Of a DNA stretch of 64,000 nt, positions 42,868 to 52,594 are shown piece by piece; within the stretch, counting starts at the first letter, position 1; every line of letters begins with the position of its first letter. A program made the position numbers and the translations under genes. A model generated the notes under the pieces. That model saw only the letters and a program-made list of their open reading frames with translations, had not been told where the DNA came from and did not search any database. Location of the stretch: positions 1 to 64,000 of the forward strand of contig NZ_LGYZ01000057.1 of assembly GCF_001310275.1 (NCBI RefSeq), in the 5' to 3' direction. This DNA is from Nocardia arizonensis (lineage in GTDB: Bacteria; Actinomycetota; Actinomycetes; Mycobacteriales; Mycobacteriaceae).

Positions 42868-43773
42868 TCAGCGCCCGTCCCGCTCGCCGACACGGTCGGT
42901 GACGCGGGTGACCTCGTACCCGAGCAGGAGTTCGGCCTCTTCGATGCCGCCTTGGAGATCGCCGACGGCGTTCATCTTCGACAGGTCGAGGCCGATGGTC
43001 ACGAGGGTGAGCGCGATCTCGGAGGACAGGCCGGTGATGATGACGTTGGCGCCCATCAGTCCCGAGGCGTCGACGGTCTGCACCAGGTGGTTGGCCACCG
43101 TGGAGTCGATGGTGGGAACGCCGGTGATGTCGATGACGACGACCTTGGCGCGGTTGGCGCGGATGGCGCGCAGCAGCTGTTCGGTGAGCTGGCGGGCGCG
43201 CTGGCTGTCGAGCACGCCGATGATGGGCAGGATGAGCAACTGCTCACGGACCTGGAGCACCGGGGTGGAGAGTTCGCGGATGGCTTCCTGCTGCTGGCGG
43301 ATGACGCGTTCGCGTTCCTGCACGAAGGAGATGGCCACCGTGCTCGCGATGCGGTTGGCGGCGGGCTCGTAGGCGTCGAGCACGTGATTGAGGAGTTCGA
43401 AGTTGGACTGGTACTTCTCGAACAGCGAGCGTGCGAGCACGTCGCGCAGCAGCAGCACGATGCCGAGGACCTCGTCGGTCTCGACTCCTCTCGGGATGAT
43501 GCGTTCGGACAGGTCGCGCGCGTATGCCTGCAACGCCTCGACACTGCCGGTTTCGAGCACCTCGACGTAGTTGTCGTAGACCGAGGTGGCCTCGGAGAAG
43601 ATCTCTTCCGGGGTCATGGCGGTGAGCAGTTGCGCGTCGGTGATGCGACGTGCCCATTCCTCGCGCAGGGCGGTGCGATTCTGTCGCAGGTGCTCGACGA
43701 GCTGTGGCAACAGGTTGTCGACCGGTCCCGCGGGCAGCGAGTCCGCCGAAAGGCTCATGGACACCTCGGACAT
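42868..43773 (-). CDS. rsbR: Stressosome sensor/co-antagonist RsbR
   Basis: The 301-residue protein has an all-helical N-terminal domain of about 150 residues, of RsbRD type rather than globin. A linker helix follows and then a C-terminal STAS domain. The two threonines that RsbT phosphorylates in Bacillus are present: Thr170 in RELSTPV and Thr225 in TIDSTVANHL. The N-terminal domain would sense an unknown signal. I chose the ATG at 43773, which has AAAGGGG and GGA upstream; an ATG at 43809 has no ribosome binding site. It is the first gene of the stressosome operon. Confidence 0.87.
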   Translation of the reverse strand: MSEVSMSLSADSLPAGPVDNLLPQLVEHLRQNRTALREEWARRITDAQLLTAMTPEEIFSEATSVYDNYVEVLETGSVEALQAYARDLSERIIPRGVETDEVLGIVLLLRDVLARSLFEKYQSNFELLNHVLDAYEPAANRIASTVAISFVQERERVIRQQQEAIRELSTPVLQVREQLLILPIIGVLDSQRARQLTEQLLRAIRANRAKVVVIDITGVPTIDSTVANHLVQTVDASGLMGANVIITGLSSEIALTLVTIGLDLSKMNAVGDLQGGIEEAELLLGYEVTRVTDRVGERDGR

Positions 43774-43901
43774 GGAAATTCCAGCCCCTTTCGACGGGTG
43801 GTCGGTCATCGTGCGTCGCGGCTGCCGGCCCTACCGAGCTGGCCGTTACCGAGCCTAGTCATACCCCACGCGGTTTGCCCGCGAAACCTGCGGGTAGCCG
43901 G

Positions 43902-44495
43902 TCAGGAGCCGAATCCTCGTTCGAGCGCGGCCAATGCGCGGTCGAGGTAGACGGTGAGGTCGGCGTCGGCCGCGGCGAGCCAGGCGTCGAAGGCGGCGCG
44001 GGCGGTGGCCAGGGTGGCGCGACCCACCGCGAGCGGGACGAGTCCGTCCTCGGGTTCGCCGAGTCTGCGCGCGGCGTACGCGCTGACCGCGCGTTCCCAG
44101 GCGTCGTAGTGCGCGCCCGCGGTGGCGGCGAGGGCCGGTACGGTGCCGACCAGATGCATGCGGGTGCGCAATTCGGGAACGTCCTCGGCGCGATACCGGT
44201 TGGCGTTCACCACGACTCGGCGCACGGTGGTCATCATCGGTTCGTCGTCGGTGGCGTCGGCGAAGGCGGTTCGCAGATTGGCGACCTCGTCGTCGAACTG
44301 CGACCACAGCACCTCGGCCTTGGTGGGGAAGTAGCGGAAGAAGGTGCGCCCGCTGACACCCGCGGCGGCGGCGATCTGTTCGACGGTGGTGTTGTCGAAT
44401 CCCTGTTCGCTGAACAGCCGCATCGCGATCAGTTCGAGTTCCCGCTTGCTGGTGCCCCGCGGGCGGCCGCGGCCGGTGGTGCCCGATGTCGTCAC
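43902..44495 (-). CDS. mftR: TetR-family regulator, MftR-like
   Basis: The 197-residue TetR protein has its helix-turn-helix at about residues 18-60 (DNTTVEQIAAAAGVSGRTFFRYFPTK). The divergent position next to mftE and mftD, and the general sequence, match the mycofactocin-system regulator MftR, known to repress the mft operon and respond to acyl-CoA. Only 65 bases separate the two starts, and they contain a perfect palindrome. The name rests largely on context. Confidence 0.75.
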   Translation of the reverse strand: MTTSGTTGRGRPRGTSKRELELIAMRLFSEQGFDNTTVEQIAAAAGVSGRTFFRYFPTKAEVLWSQFDDEVANLRTAFADATDDEPMMTTVRRVVVNANRYRAEDVPELRTRMHLVGTVPALAATAGAHYDAWERAVSAYAARRLGEPEDGLVPLAVGRATLATARAAFDAWLAAADADLTVYLDRALAALERGFGS

Positions 44496-44533
44496 CCGAC
44501 GAGTATGGGTCAGCCCGCGTCGCCCTTGATTTT

Positions 44534-44546
44534 GTCAGTGACTGAC
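44534..44546. promoter_or_regulatory. Palindromic operator, candidate MftR site
   Basis: GTCAGT-G-ACTGAC is a perfect inverted repeat lying 15 bases before the mftE start and 39 bases before the mftR start. The half-site TGTCAGT occurs again at the mftE start codon (44562-44568). Confidence 0.6.
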
Positions 44547-44560
44547 GTTAATCTCGGGCC

Positions 44561-45262
44561 ATGTCAGTGGCGGATCTCACGTGGCCGGAGGCGGGCGCAT
44601 ACTCGCCGGATATGATCCTCGCCGTGCCGCTCGGCGCGACCGAACAGCACGGTCCGCATCTGCCGCTGTCCGCCGACACCGATATCGCCCTCGCACTGTG
44701 CGAGGGTCTGGCCGCGCGCCGCGCCGATGTCGCGGTCGCGCCCGCCGTCCCCTACGGCTCCAGCGGCGAACACGCCGGATTCCCGGGCACCCTGTCCATC
44801 GGCCGAGCGGCGCTGGAACTGCTGCTCGTCGAACTGTGCCGCTCGGCGACCGATACCTTCGACCGCGTCGTGCTGGTCAGCGGACACGGCGGAAATCTGG
44901 TCCCGCTGCGCCGCGCCGAATCGCTGCTGCGGTCGGAATCGCGCGATGTGCGCGGCTGGCTGCCGCGCTACGACGGCGACCCGCACGCCGGTCGCGCCGA
45001 GACCTCGCTCATGCTCGCCGTGCGCCCCGACCTGGTACGCGCCGACCGCGCCGAAGCCGGCGACACCCGCCCGCTCGCGGAAACCCTGCCGCTGCTGCGC
45101 GCGGGCGGTGTGCGCGCGGTGAGTTCCAACGGCGTACTCGGCGACCCCGGCGGCGCGACCGCCGCCGAGGGACGCGCCCTGTTCGATCACCTGATCACCG
45201 ACCTGTACGAGACGACCCGGCTGTGGTGGCCGGTGGCCGCACCCGAAAGGATCCACCGATGA
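44561..45262 (+). CDS. mftE: Mycofactocin precursor peptide peptidase (creatininase family) MftE
   Basis: The 233-residue creatininase-family protein has the metal-binding patterns VPLGATEQHGPHLPLSADTD, GHGGN and GDPHAGRAETS, as in mycobacterial MftE. MftE releases the terminal Val-Tyr unit of the modified MftA peptide, giving AHDP. Its stop overlaps the mftD start (ATGA), so the two genes are translationally coupled. In mycobacteria mftE follows mftD; here the order is reversed, and mftA, mftB, mftC and mftF are not found in the window. Confidence 0.88.
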   Translation: MSVADLTWPEAGAYSPDMILAVPLGATEQHGPHLPLSADTDIALALCEGLAARRADVAVAPAVPYGSSGEHAGFPGTLSIGRAALELLLVELCRSATDTFDRVVLVSGHGGNLVPLRRAESLLRSESRDVRGWLPRYDGDPHAGRAETSLMLAVRPDLVRADRAEAGDTRPLAETLPLLRAGGVRAVSSNGVLGDPGGATAAEGRALFDHLITDLYETTRLWWPVAAPERIHR

Positions 45263-46458
45263 ATCCCTGGTTCGAAACCGTCGCCGAGGCGCAGCGGCGC
45301 GCGAAGAAGCGCCTGCCGAAATCCGTGTACGGCGCGCTGATCGCCGGATCCGAGCGCGGGCAGACAATAGACGAGAACCAGCAGGCGTTCACCGAACTCG
45401 GTTTCGCGCCGCACTGCGCGGGCCCGATCGGTACTCGCGATCAGTCCACGACCATATTGGGACAACAGCTTTCGATGCCGGTCATGATCTCGCCGACCGG
45501 CGTGCAGGCCGTGCACCCCGACGGTGAGGTCGCCGTGGCGCGCGCGGCCGCGGCCCGCGGAATCGCCATGGGCCTCAGCTCGTTCGCCAGCAAGCCCATC
45601 GAGGAGGTGATCGCGGCCAATCCCTCGACCTTCTTCCAGCTCTACTGGTGCGGCGGCAAGGACGACATCGCCGCGCGCATGGCACGGGCCGAGGCGGCGG
45701 GCGCGGTCGGTCTCATCCTGACCTTGGACTGGTCCTTCTCGCACGGCCGCGACTGGGGCAGCCCGGTCATACCCGAGAAACTCGACCTGCGCGCCATGCT
45801 CCGGTTCGCCCCGCAGACCCTGGCGCGCCCGCGCTGGCTGGCCGCCTACGCGCGTTCGGGCCGCATTCCCGACCTGACGGCCCCGAACATGGCGGTCGGC
45901 GGCGCGCCCGCCCCCGGCTTCTTCGGCGCATACGGCGAGTGGATGGGTACGCCCGCGCCCGACTGGGACGACGTGCGCTGGGTGGTCGAACAGTGGAACG
46001 GGCCGGTCATGCTCAAGGGCGTCATCCGCGTGGACGACGCCCGGCGTGCGGTCGACGCCGGCGTCTCGGCGATCTCGGTGTCCAATCACGGCGGCAACAA
46101 CCTCGACGGGACCCCGGCCTCGATCCGCGCGCTGCCGGTGATCGCCGACGCGGTCGGCTCACAGATCGAGGTGGTGCTCGACGGCGGTGTCCGGCGCGGC
46201 AGCGACGTGGTCAAGGCCGTCGCTCTCGGCGCGCGTGCCGTCATGATCGGCCGCGCCTACCTGTGGGGTCTGGCCGCCAACGGTCAGGCCGGTGTCGAGA
46301 ACGTCCTCGACATCCTTCGCGGCGGAATCGATTCCGCGCTGCTCGGGCTGCGCAAGACCACCGTGGCCGAACTGGATCGCGGTGACATCGTTGTACCGGA
46401 TGGTTTCGAGCGCGCGCTCGGGGTCCCCGCGGGAACCCGACTGGCCTCGACGAGCTGA
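45259..46458 (+). CDS. mftD: Pre-mycofactocin synthase MftD (FMN-dependent alpha-hydroxyacid oxidase family)
   Basis: The 399-residue protein closely matches mycobacterial MftD along its length, with KKRLPKSVYGALIAGSE, MVISPTGVQAVHPDGEVAVARAA-like sequence at the FMN site, SVSNHGGNNLDGTPASIRAL and GVRRGSDVVKAVALGARAVMIGRAYLWG. MftD oxidatively deaminates AHDP to pre-mycofactocin, the redox-active core. An AAAGGA ribosome binding site lies eight bases upstream. The pair mftE-mftD alone cannot make mycofactocin; the other enzymes must lie elsewhere. Confidence 0.9.
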   Translation: MNPWFETVAEAQRRAKKRLPKSVYGALIAGSERGQTIDENQQAFTELGFAPHCAGPIGTRDQSTTILGQQLSMPVMISPTGVQAVHPDGEVAVARAAAARGIAMGLSSFASKPIEEVIAANPSTFFQLYWCGGKDDIAARMARAEAAGAVGLILTLDWSFSHGRDWGSPVIPEKLDLRAMLRFAPQTLARPRWLAAYARSGRIPDLTAPNMAVGGAPAPGFFGAYGEWMGTPAPDWDDVRWVVEQWNGPVMLKGVIRVDDARRAVDAGVSAISVSNHGGNNLDGTPASIRALPVIADAVGSQIEVVLDGGVRRGSDVVKAVALGARAVMIGRAYLWGLAANGQAGVENVLDILRGGIDSALLGLRKTTVAELDRGDIVVPDGFERALGVPAGTRLASTS

Positions 46459-46472
46459 TCACCGCGTGCGAT

Positions 46473-46943
46473 TCAGGTCTCCTCGACCGGTCTTCGGTGA
46501 TGCGCGAGCAGTGTGTCGTAGATATCGGCAAGCGCGCTGAGCTGATCGCGGTCGAGGGCGTCGATCATATGCCTGCGCACGCTGCGCACGTGCGCGGGAG
46601 CGGCGGTGCCGAGGGCGTCGACGCCGCGCGGGGTCAATCGTGCCGCGGTGCGGCGGGCGTCGTCGGGGATGGGTTCCCTGGCGACGAGTCCCCGCTTCTC
46701 CATGCGGGTGATCTGATGGGACAGCCGGCTCTGCGACCATTCGAGCCGTTCGGCCAGATCCGCGAAGGTGCATCGGTGGTCGGGGGCGTTGGCCAGGCCG
46801 GCCAGTACCGCGTATTCGACGTAGGTGAGATTCGAATCGCGCGCGGAATCGCGCCCGACGGCGGCGGCGATGAGATCGCGGGTGCGGACGAAGCCCAGCC
46901 AGGCGCGCATTTCGACCTCGTCGAGCCATTGCGGGTCGTTCAC
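46473..46943 (-). CDS. MarR-family transcriptional regulator
   Basis: The 156-residue MarR protein shows VEYAVLAGLANAP, the recognition region FADLAERLEWSQSRLSHQITRMEKRGLV (about residues 60-87), and a wing with arginines (PDDARRTAARLTPRG). It is convergent with mftD (14-base gap) and divergent from the fumarase gene. A perfect ten-base palindrome lies 45 bases upstream of its start. The effector and targets are unknown. Confidence 0.88.
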   Translation of the reverse strand: MNDPQWLDEVEMRAWLGFVRTRDLIAAAVGRDSARDSNLTYVEYAVLAGLANAPDHRCTFADLAERLEWSQSRLSHQITRMEKRGLVAREPIPDDARRTAARLTPRGVDALGTAAPAHVRSVRRHMIDALDRDQLSALADIYDTLLAHHRRPVEET

Positions 46944-46987
46944 GACACCGCCTCGCTGCGCTCACACACGGCAGCCCTCCAAACTTT

Positions 46988-46997
46988 TGACATGTCA
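46988..46997. promoter_or_regulatory. Short palindrome upstream of the MarR gene
   Basis: TGACATGTCA is a perfect ten-base palindrome in an AT-rich patch upstream of the MarR gene. It could be the operator for autoregulation. The short length lowers certainty. Confidence 0.4.
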
Positions 46998-47201
46998 TGT
47001 GAACCGTCGGGCCCGGGTCGGGGCCGCGACGCTTGTCGGACTGAGAGGTAGCACCACCGGGGTTGAACGTGCAACCTGTAGCGCTCGACAAGGGAGCGTA
47101 GGGTTGCCTGACCCGAATCGCCGTTCGGCCGCTCGCTAGGCTCCGTGTGCTTGTGCCCAGCCGGGTGACGCAGCCCCGGCCCGCCCGAAGGAGAGCGATC
47201 C

Positions 47202-48878
<1,677 letters not shown>

Positions 48879-49124
48879 CCGAGGTTCCCGCCGGTCGTCC
48901 GCCGACCCCGCACCGAGATTCGGGCGGCGGGGTGGGTGATCTCGCCGTGGCGGCGGTGTCGCGGCGGTCGAATCGACGTGTCGCGGCACCGATCCCGGAT
49001 GCGGGGCCGGTCAGGGCGTGACGGGCGCGCCTGCGTCGGGCGAATCGGGTCGATAGCCGTCCGGCCGCAATGTGATCCACAGCATTGGATAACTGTGTGA
49101 ACAACTACATTTCCGACCCGCTGG

Positions 49125-49430
49125 TCACGGCGGATCGGCGCGCTCGGACCTGCGCCCAATGAGTCCTGTCGGCGCCAGCACCGCACACGCGAGCGGCACC
49201 GCCCGATATCCGATTCCGAGATAGTCGACATCCGGCGTGATGATCACCGTCGCCCGCGCCTGCGCCGCCGCCGAGACGATCAACGTGGTCGGCATATACG
49301 TGTCGAAGTCGATCGACAGAATTCGCGCCAACTGGTAACCGTGCCTGCGTGCGGCCCGTTCGATCCACGAGTGATCCCGCAGTATCTCCGCCGACAACCC
49401 GACATGCACCAATCCGATGGCCCGGGTCAT
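49125..49430 (-). CDS. Small protein resembling a serine-recombinase N-terminal fold, no catalytic serine
   Basis: The 101-residue protein begins AIGLVHVGLSAEILRDHSWIERAARRHGYQL, the layout of the resolvase N-terminal domain (strand, then helix, where true enzymes have GYVRVS). The catalytic serine position is occupied by glycine, and there is no DNA-binding tail. It therefore cannot act as a recombinase in the usual way. A protein of similar shape is encoded at 63572-63907. Function is unknown. Confidence 0.55.
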   Translation of the reverse strand: MTRAIGLVHVGLSAEILRDHSWIERAARRHGYQLARILSIDFDTYMPTTLIVSAAAQARATVIITPDVDYLGIGYRAVPLACAVLAPTGLIGRRSERADPP

Positions 49431-49766
49431 GATTCGGTCATCCCGACCACACCGACGAGCGCCACCGACGATTCACAGAACGAGAGCACTCACCCAGCAT
49501 GGCACCCGGCGGTGCGGGTGAGGCCGGGCAATAGGAGATGTGATCGTCTCGGTTACCGGTGTGTACCGAATGCGCGACCTGCTACGCGGAGGCTGTAACA
49601 GGGGCGCCGCGGCAGGCGATGTGTGGCACGAGGTTCGGCGGTTTCGCACAGCACACCGAGCGCTACCGTGCCGAAATCCGTATCGAACAAAGGCGATCCG
49701 ACGTCCACCTTCGATACGGACCGCGGAAACGTCGCAGGGAGATATCGATGTCGCACGGGGGGTACA
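49431..49766. other. Intergenic region before the lipid cassette
   Basis: The 336 bases between the small resolvase-fold gene and the acyltransferase gene hold several overlapping short frames on both strands, none with convincing start signals. The region should contain the promoters for the two divergent genes, but I cannot place them. Confidence 0.35.
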
Positions 49767-50486
49767 GTGTCTTTCCACATTGACGGTCTCAGCTCACCTT
49801 TCGGTGCTCGGGGGCGACCGGTCGCGATCCGACACAGAGTCGTCAAATCCAGTGCTCGGGCAGCTGCTTCCCTCGCGGTTCGAATGGCAGCCCGATTCGA
49901 ATTGGTCCTGGGCGTGCGGCCTCCCGACACCCCTGCCGTCTACGTCGCGCCACATCGCAGCATGTTCGATATCCCGGCGGGAGTCGTCACCTTCGACCGT
50001 CTTGGTGTGAAGCCGCTGCTGGTGGTCTCCAAACGCCAACTGGACAAGCTGAATCTCAGAGGATGGGATTGGCCCGCACTCGACCTACTGCCCATCGACG
50101 CGGGGCCCCGGGGTCGGGCAGACCTCATAGACCACGGCTCCGCCGCGCTCGAGTCGGGACGGTCGGTAGCCGTGATGCCCGAGGGACGTGTCATTCGGCC
50201 GGATCTCGTTCAGGGGAACAGCCGTCGAACGGGTGCGGCCCAATTGGCGTCGTCGACGGGCGTGCCCGTCGTAGTTCTCGGTTCCGCGGGATCCGATCTG
50301 CTCTGGCAACGCGGTAGGCCGACGACGTTCGCCTCTGTCCGACGGCCGCCGGTGGTCGTACTGTGCGCTGAAATAGTGCGTCCCACAGGCGATGTCGAGA
50401 GCACCCACGCACTGATCACCGACGCGCTCTCGGCGGCCGAGACCGAGGCGAGGCGAATTGCGTCGACCACCCTGGCGGGTCGATGA
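49767..50486 (+). CDS. PlsC-like 1-acylglycerol-phosphate acyltransferase homologue
   Basis: The 239-residue protein has the PlsC acyltransferase motifs: the HX4D pair His63 and Asp68 in APHRSMFDIPAG, and the phosphate-binding MPEGRVI (Glu139-Gly140). These enzymes place acyl chains on lysophosphatidate or related lysolipids at the membrane. The GTG at 49767 follows a G-rich ribosome binding site (CGGGGGG); the frame is open upstream but lacks signals. Its stop overlaps the start of the patatin gene. It is the first gene of a four-gene operon. Confidence 0.8.
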   Translation: MSFHIDGLSSPFGARGRPVAIRHRVVKSSARAAASLAVRMAARFELVLGVRPPDTPAVYVAPHRSMFDIPAGVVTFDRLGVKPLLVVSKRQLDKLNLRGWDWPALDLLPIDAGPRGRADLIDHGSAALESGRSVAVMPEGRVIRPDLVQGNSRRTGAAQLASSTGVPVVVLGSAGSDLLWQRGRPTTFASVRRPPVVVLCAEIVRPTGDVESTHALITDALSAAETEARRIASTTLAGR

Positions 50487-51304
50487 AAGGGACGGCCTTC
50501 GTACTCTCGGGCGGTGGGAGCCATGGAGCCGTCCAGGTCGGCATGGCGCGCGCCCTGCTCGAGGCGGGTATACGACCCGAGGCACTGTACGGAACATCCA
50601 TCGGCGCCGTGAACGCGGCGGCGCTCGCACAGGGATTCGACCGGAGTACCGTCGACAGCCTCGCGGCGCGGTGGGCGGAATTCGCGCGGTTACCGCCGCT
50701 GCGACCCTCGGTGCGAGCTCTCGTTTCCGCGGTGATGCGGCGCTCGCCCGGACTGTTCTCGATGCCGTCGGCTCGTGAGCGCCTGGGAGCGAATCTGAGC
50801 TATCGCAATATCGAGGACGCGCCCATCGATCTGGGTATAGCCGCGACGAACCTGATGACAGGTGAAGAACATCTGTTTCGGACCGGACCCGTGGTCGACA
50901 CGCTCATGGCGAGTTGTGCGGTCCCCGGGTTCTTTCCGCCAGTCGAGATCGACGGCGAGTACTACGTCGACGGCCTGCTGTACGGTGCCCCCGTGCACCA
51001 GGCCGTCGAGGCCGGTCACCGGGATATCTATCTGTTGCTCACCAGCCCGCCCGCCCCGCTGGTCGAGGTACCCGTGACATGGTGGTCGATCGCGCGGCGG
51101 GCCGCGACGATCATAATGTGTCGGCAACTGACCGACAGCGCCAGACAACGCGCGACGACAGTTCGCATCCACACGGTTCCGTCGGTGCCCACCCTGCGCG
51201 GAATCTCTCGACGCCGCTTCGATCACAGTGCCGAGCTGATCGCCGAGTCGCATCGGGTGGTCGGCGCATGGCTGCGATCGCACAGGGAAACAGGAGCACG
51301 TTGA
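50483..51304 (+). CDS. Patatin-like phospholipase
   Basis: The 273-residue protein has the oxyanion loop LSGGGSHGAVQVG, the nucleophile Ser39 in GTSIG and the catalytic Asp163 in VDG, all the elements of a patatin Ser-Asp dyad hydrolase. It should release a fatty acid from a phospholipid or similar ester. Overlaps on both sides (ATGA with the acyltransferase gene, TGATG with the oxidoreductase gene) tie it to a deacylation-reacylation scheme with its neighbours, which is inference. Confidence 0.88.
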   Translation: MKGTAFVLSGGGSHGAVQVGMARALLEAGIRPEALYGTSIGAVNAAALAQGFDRSTVDSLAARWAEFARLPPLRPSVRALVSAVMRRSPGLFSMPSARERLGANLSYRNIEDAPIDLGIAATNLMTGEEHLFRTGPVVDTLMASCAVPGFFPPVEIDGEYYVDGLLYGAPVHQAVEAGHRDIYLLLTSPPAPLVEVPVTWWSIARRAATIIMCRQLTDSARQRATTVRIHTVPSVPTLRGISRRRFDHSAELIAESHRVVGAWLRSHRETGAR

Positions 51305-52593
51305 TGCGCGTGGCCGTCATCGGTGGAGGTATCGCGGGACTGTCTGCCGCGACATTTCTGTCGTGCTACCCCGGCATCCGGGTGACAGTTCTCGAACGGG
51401 CGGGACACATCGGTGGCCGTGCCGACATGGTCGAGGATGCCGAGCACTGTCAGCGGCTGTTCATCGACGACTACATCCAATTGTTCGACATACTGCGCCA
51501 AATCCCTGTCGGGGGAGGAACTGTCTACGAATCCCTGCGTCCGGTGAGCAGAATGGTCCGCATCGGCGGTCATTGGCGACAGATTTCCAGGCTGTACGCG
51601 ATATGGTCTCGAGAACTGACCGTGTGGGAAAAATACCGTGTTATCAACGAGCGTCGCACATCGGCTTTGCTGGCCGATCGGGTGAATTCGTATCGAAAAA
51701 CGCTCCGTATGCTCAGGAACTTCGATATCGGATCCTTGATCTCCTTCGTCACGTCGTCCAAGCGATCGCAACTCGTCGTCTGCTTGCCGGGCCGCACGGA
51801 TGAGTGCCTGATCACACCGTGGGTGGAATTCCTGGCCGAACGCGGCGTCGAATTCCGTCCGAATACGAACGTGCGGACGGTAACCCGAGCTCGGACGCAT
51901 TCCGCTCCGCGGTACTGGAACATCCGAACCGACACGGGCACAGAAGCTTTCGACGCGGTGATCACGACAGCGCTGCCCGGCGACCTCGCTCGGCTGCTCG
52001 ACGCCTCCGGTCTGGCGCACAGGCTGCCTCGCCATCACGAGCATCTGAATTTCAAGGTGCTGACCTTCGAATATGCCGATCGGGAGCCGGGCGTGGACTT
52101 CCCCGACTACGCGCTGATGGCCCATAACGGCGTCAGTATCCTGCTTCAACGCCCCGCGGGTCGGTGTACCGCGTTCTGCACGAGCCCGCTCGACGCATCG
52201 GACGAACACATTCGCACCCGCGTCGAAGAGATGCTCGGTGAGATGGGCGCGGTTTCCTTTGTCGGAGTGCGCCCCAACTCCACGCCGGCCGAAGCGATCT
52301 ATTGTGCGAAGCCGGTCGACCCGAAACGGGTTCTGGTGCGACACCGCGACGGACTGTACTTCGCTGGATCGGCGATGGAGCAGGTATATCCGTTCGATTC
52401 GGGGGAAGCCGCGACCAGATCAGCGCGGGCGGCGGTCGATCAACTGCTGATCGACACCTCCAGCCGCACCGTCGGATTCCGCGTGCCCGGGCCGTTCACA
52501 GGTACGCGCTTCGGCATGACGCTTCGGCATGTGCGCAAGCGGCGATGCGATTCCCGTGATTGTCCGAGATGCTACGAACCGCGGGAGAAGTGA
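51304..52593 (+). CDS. FAD-dependent oxidoreductase (amine-oxidase/phytoene-desaturase-like)
   Basis: The 429-residue protein begins with an FAD-binding Rossmann motif, VIGGGIAGLSAATFLSC, followed by VTVLERAGHIGGRADM. It ends its catalytic part with LYFAGSAMEQVYPFDSGEAATRSA, the second FAD region of amine oxidases and phytoene desaturases. A short tail with Cys415, Cys420 and Cys423 may bind metal. Its place before a CFA-synthase-family gene suggests dehydrogenation or saturation of an acyl chain. GC content is markedly low: bases 51601-51660 have 29 G or C of 60. Confidence 0.82.
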   Translation: MRVAVIGGGIAGLSAATFLSCYPGIRVTVLERAGHIGGRADMVEDAEHCQRLFIDDYIQLFDILRQIPVGGGTVYESLRPVSRMVRIGGHWRQISRLYAIWSRELTVWEKYRVINERRTSALLADRVNSYRKTLRMLRNFDIGSLISFVTSSKRSQLVVCLPGRTDECLITPWVEFLAERGVEFRPNTNVRTVTRARTHSAPRYWNIRTDTGTEAFDAVITTALPGDLARLLDASGLAHRLPRHHEHLNFKVLTFEYADREPGVDFPDYALMAHNGVSILLQRPAGRCTAFCTSPLDASDEHIRTRVEEMLGEMGAVSFVGVRPNSTPAEAIYCAKPVDPKRVLVRHRDGLYFAGSAMEQVYPFDSGEAATRSARAAVDQLLIDTSSRTVGFRVPGPFTGTRFGMTLRHVRKRRCDSRDCPRCYEPREK

Positions 52594-52594
52594 C

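Noticed and set aside
44496..44560. Possible mftA precursor peptide between mftR and mftE
   Set aside because: The 65-base gap holds only the palindromic operator and cannot encode a peptide ending in Val-Tyr.
49125..49430. Mobile-element recombinase
   Set aside because: The catalytic serine and the DNA-binding domain are absent, and no inverted repeats or target duplications are seen.
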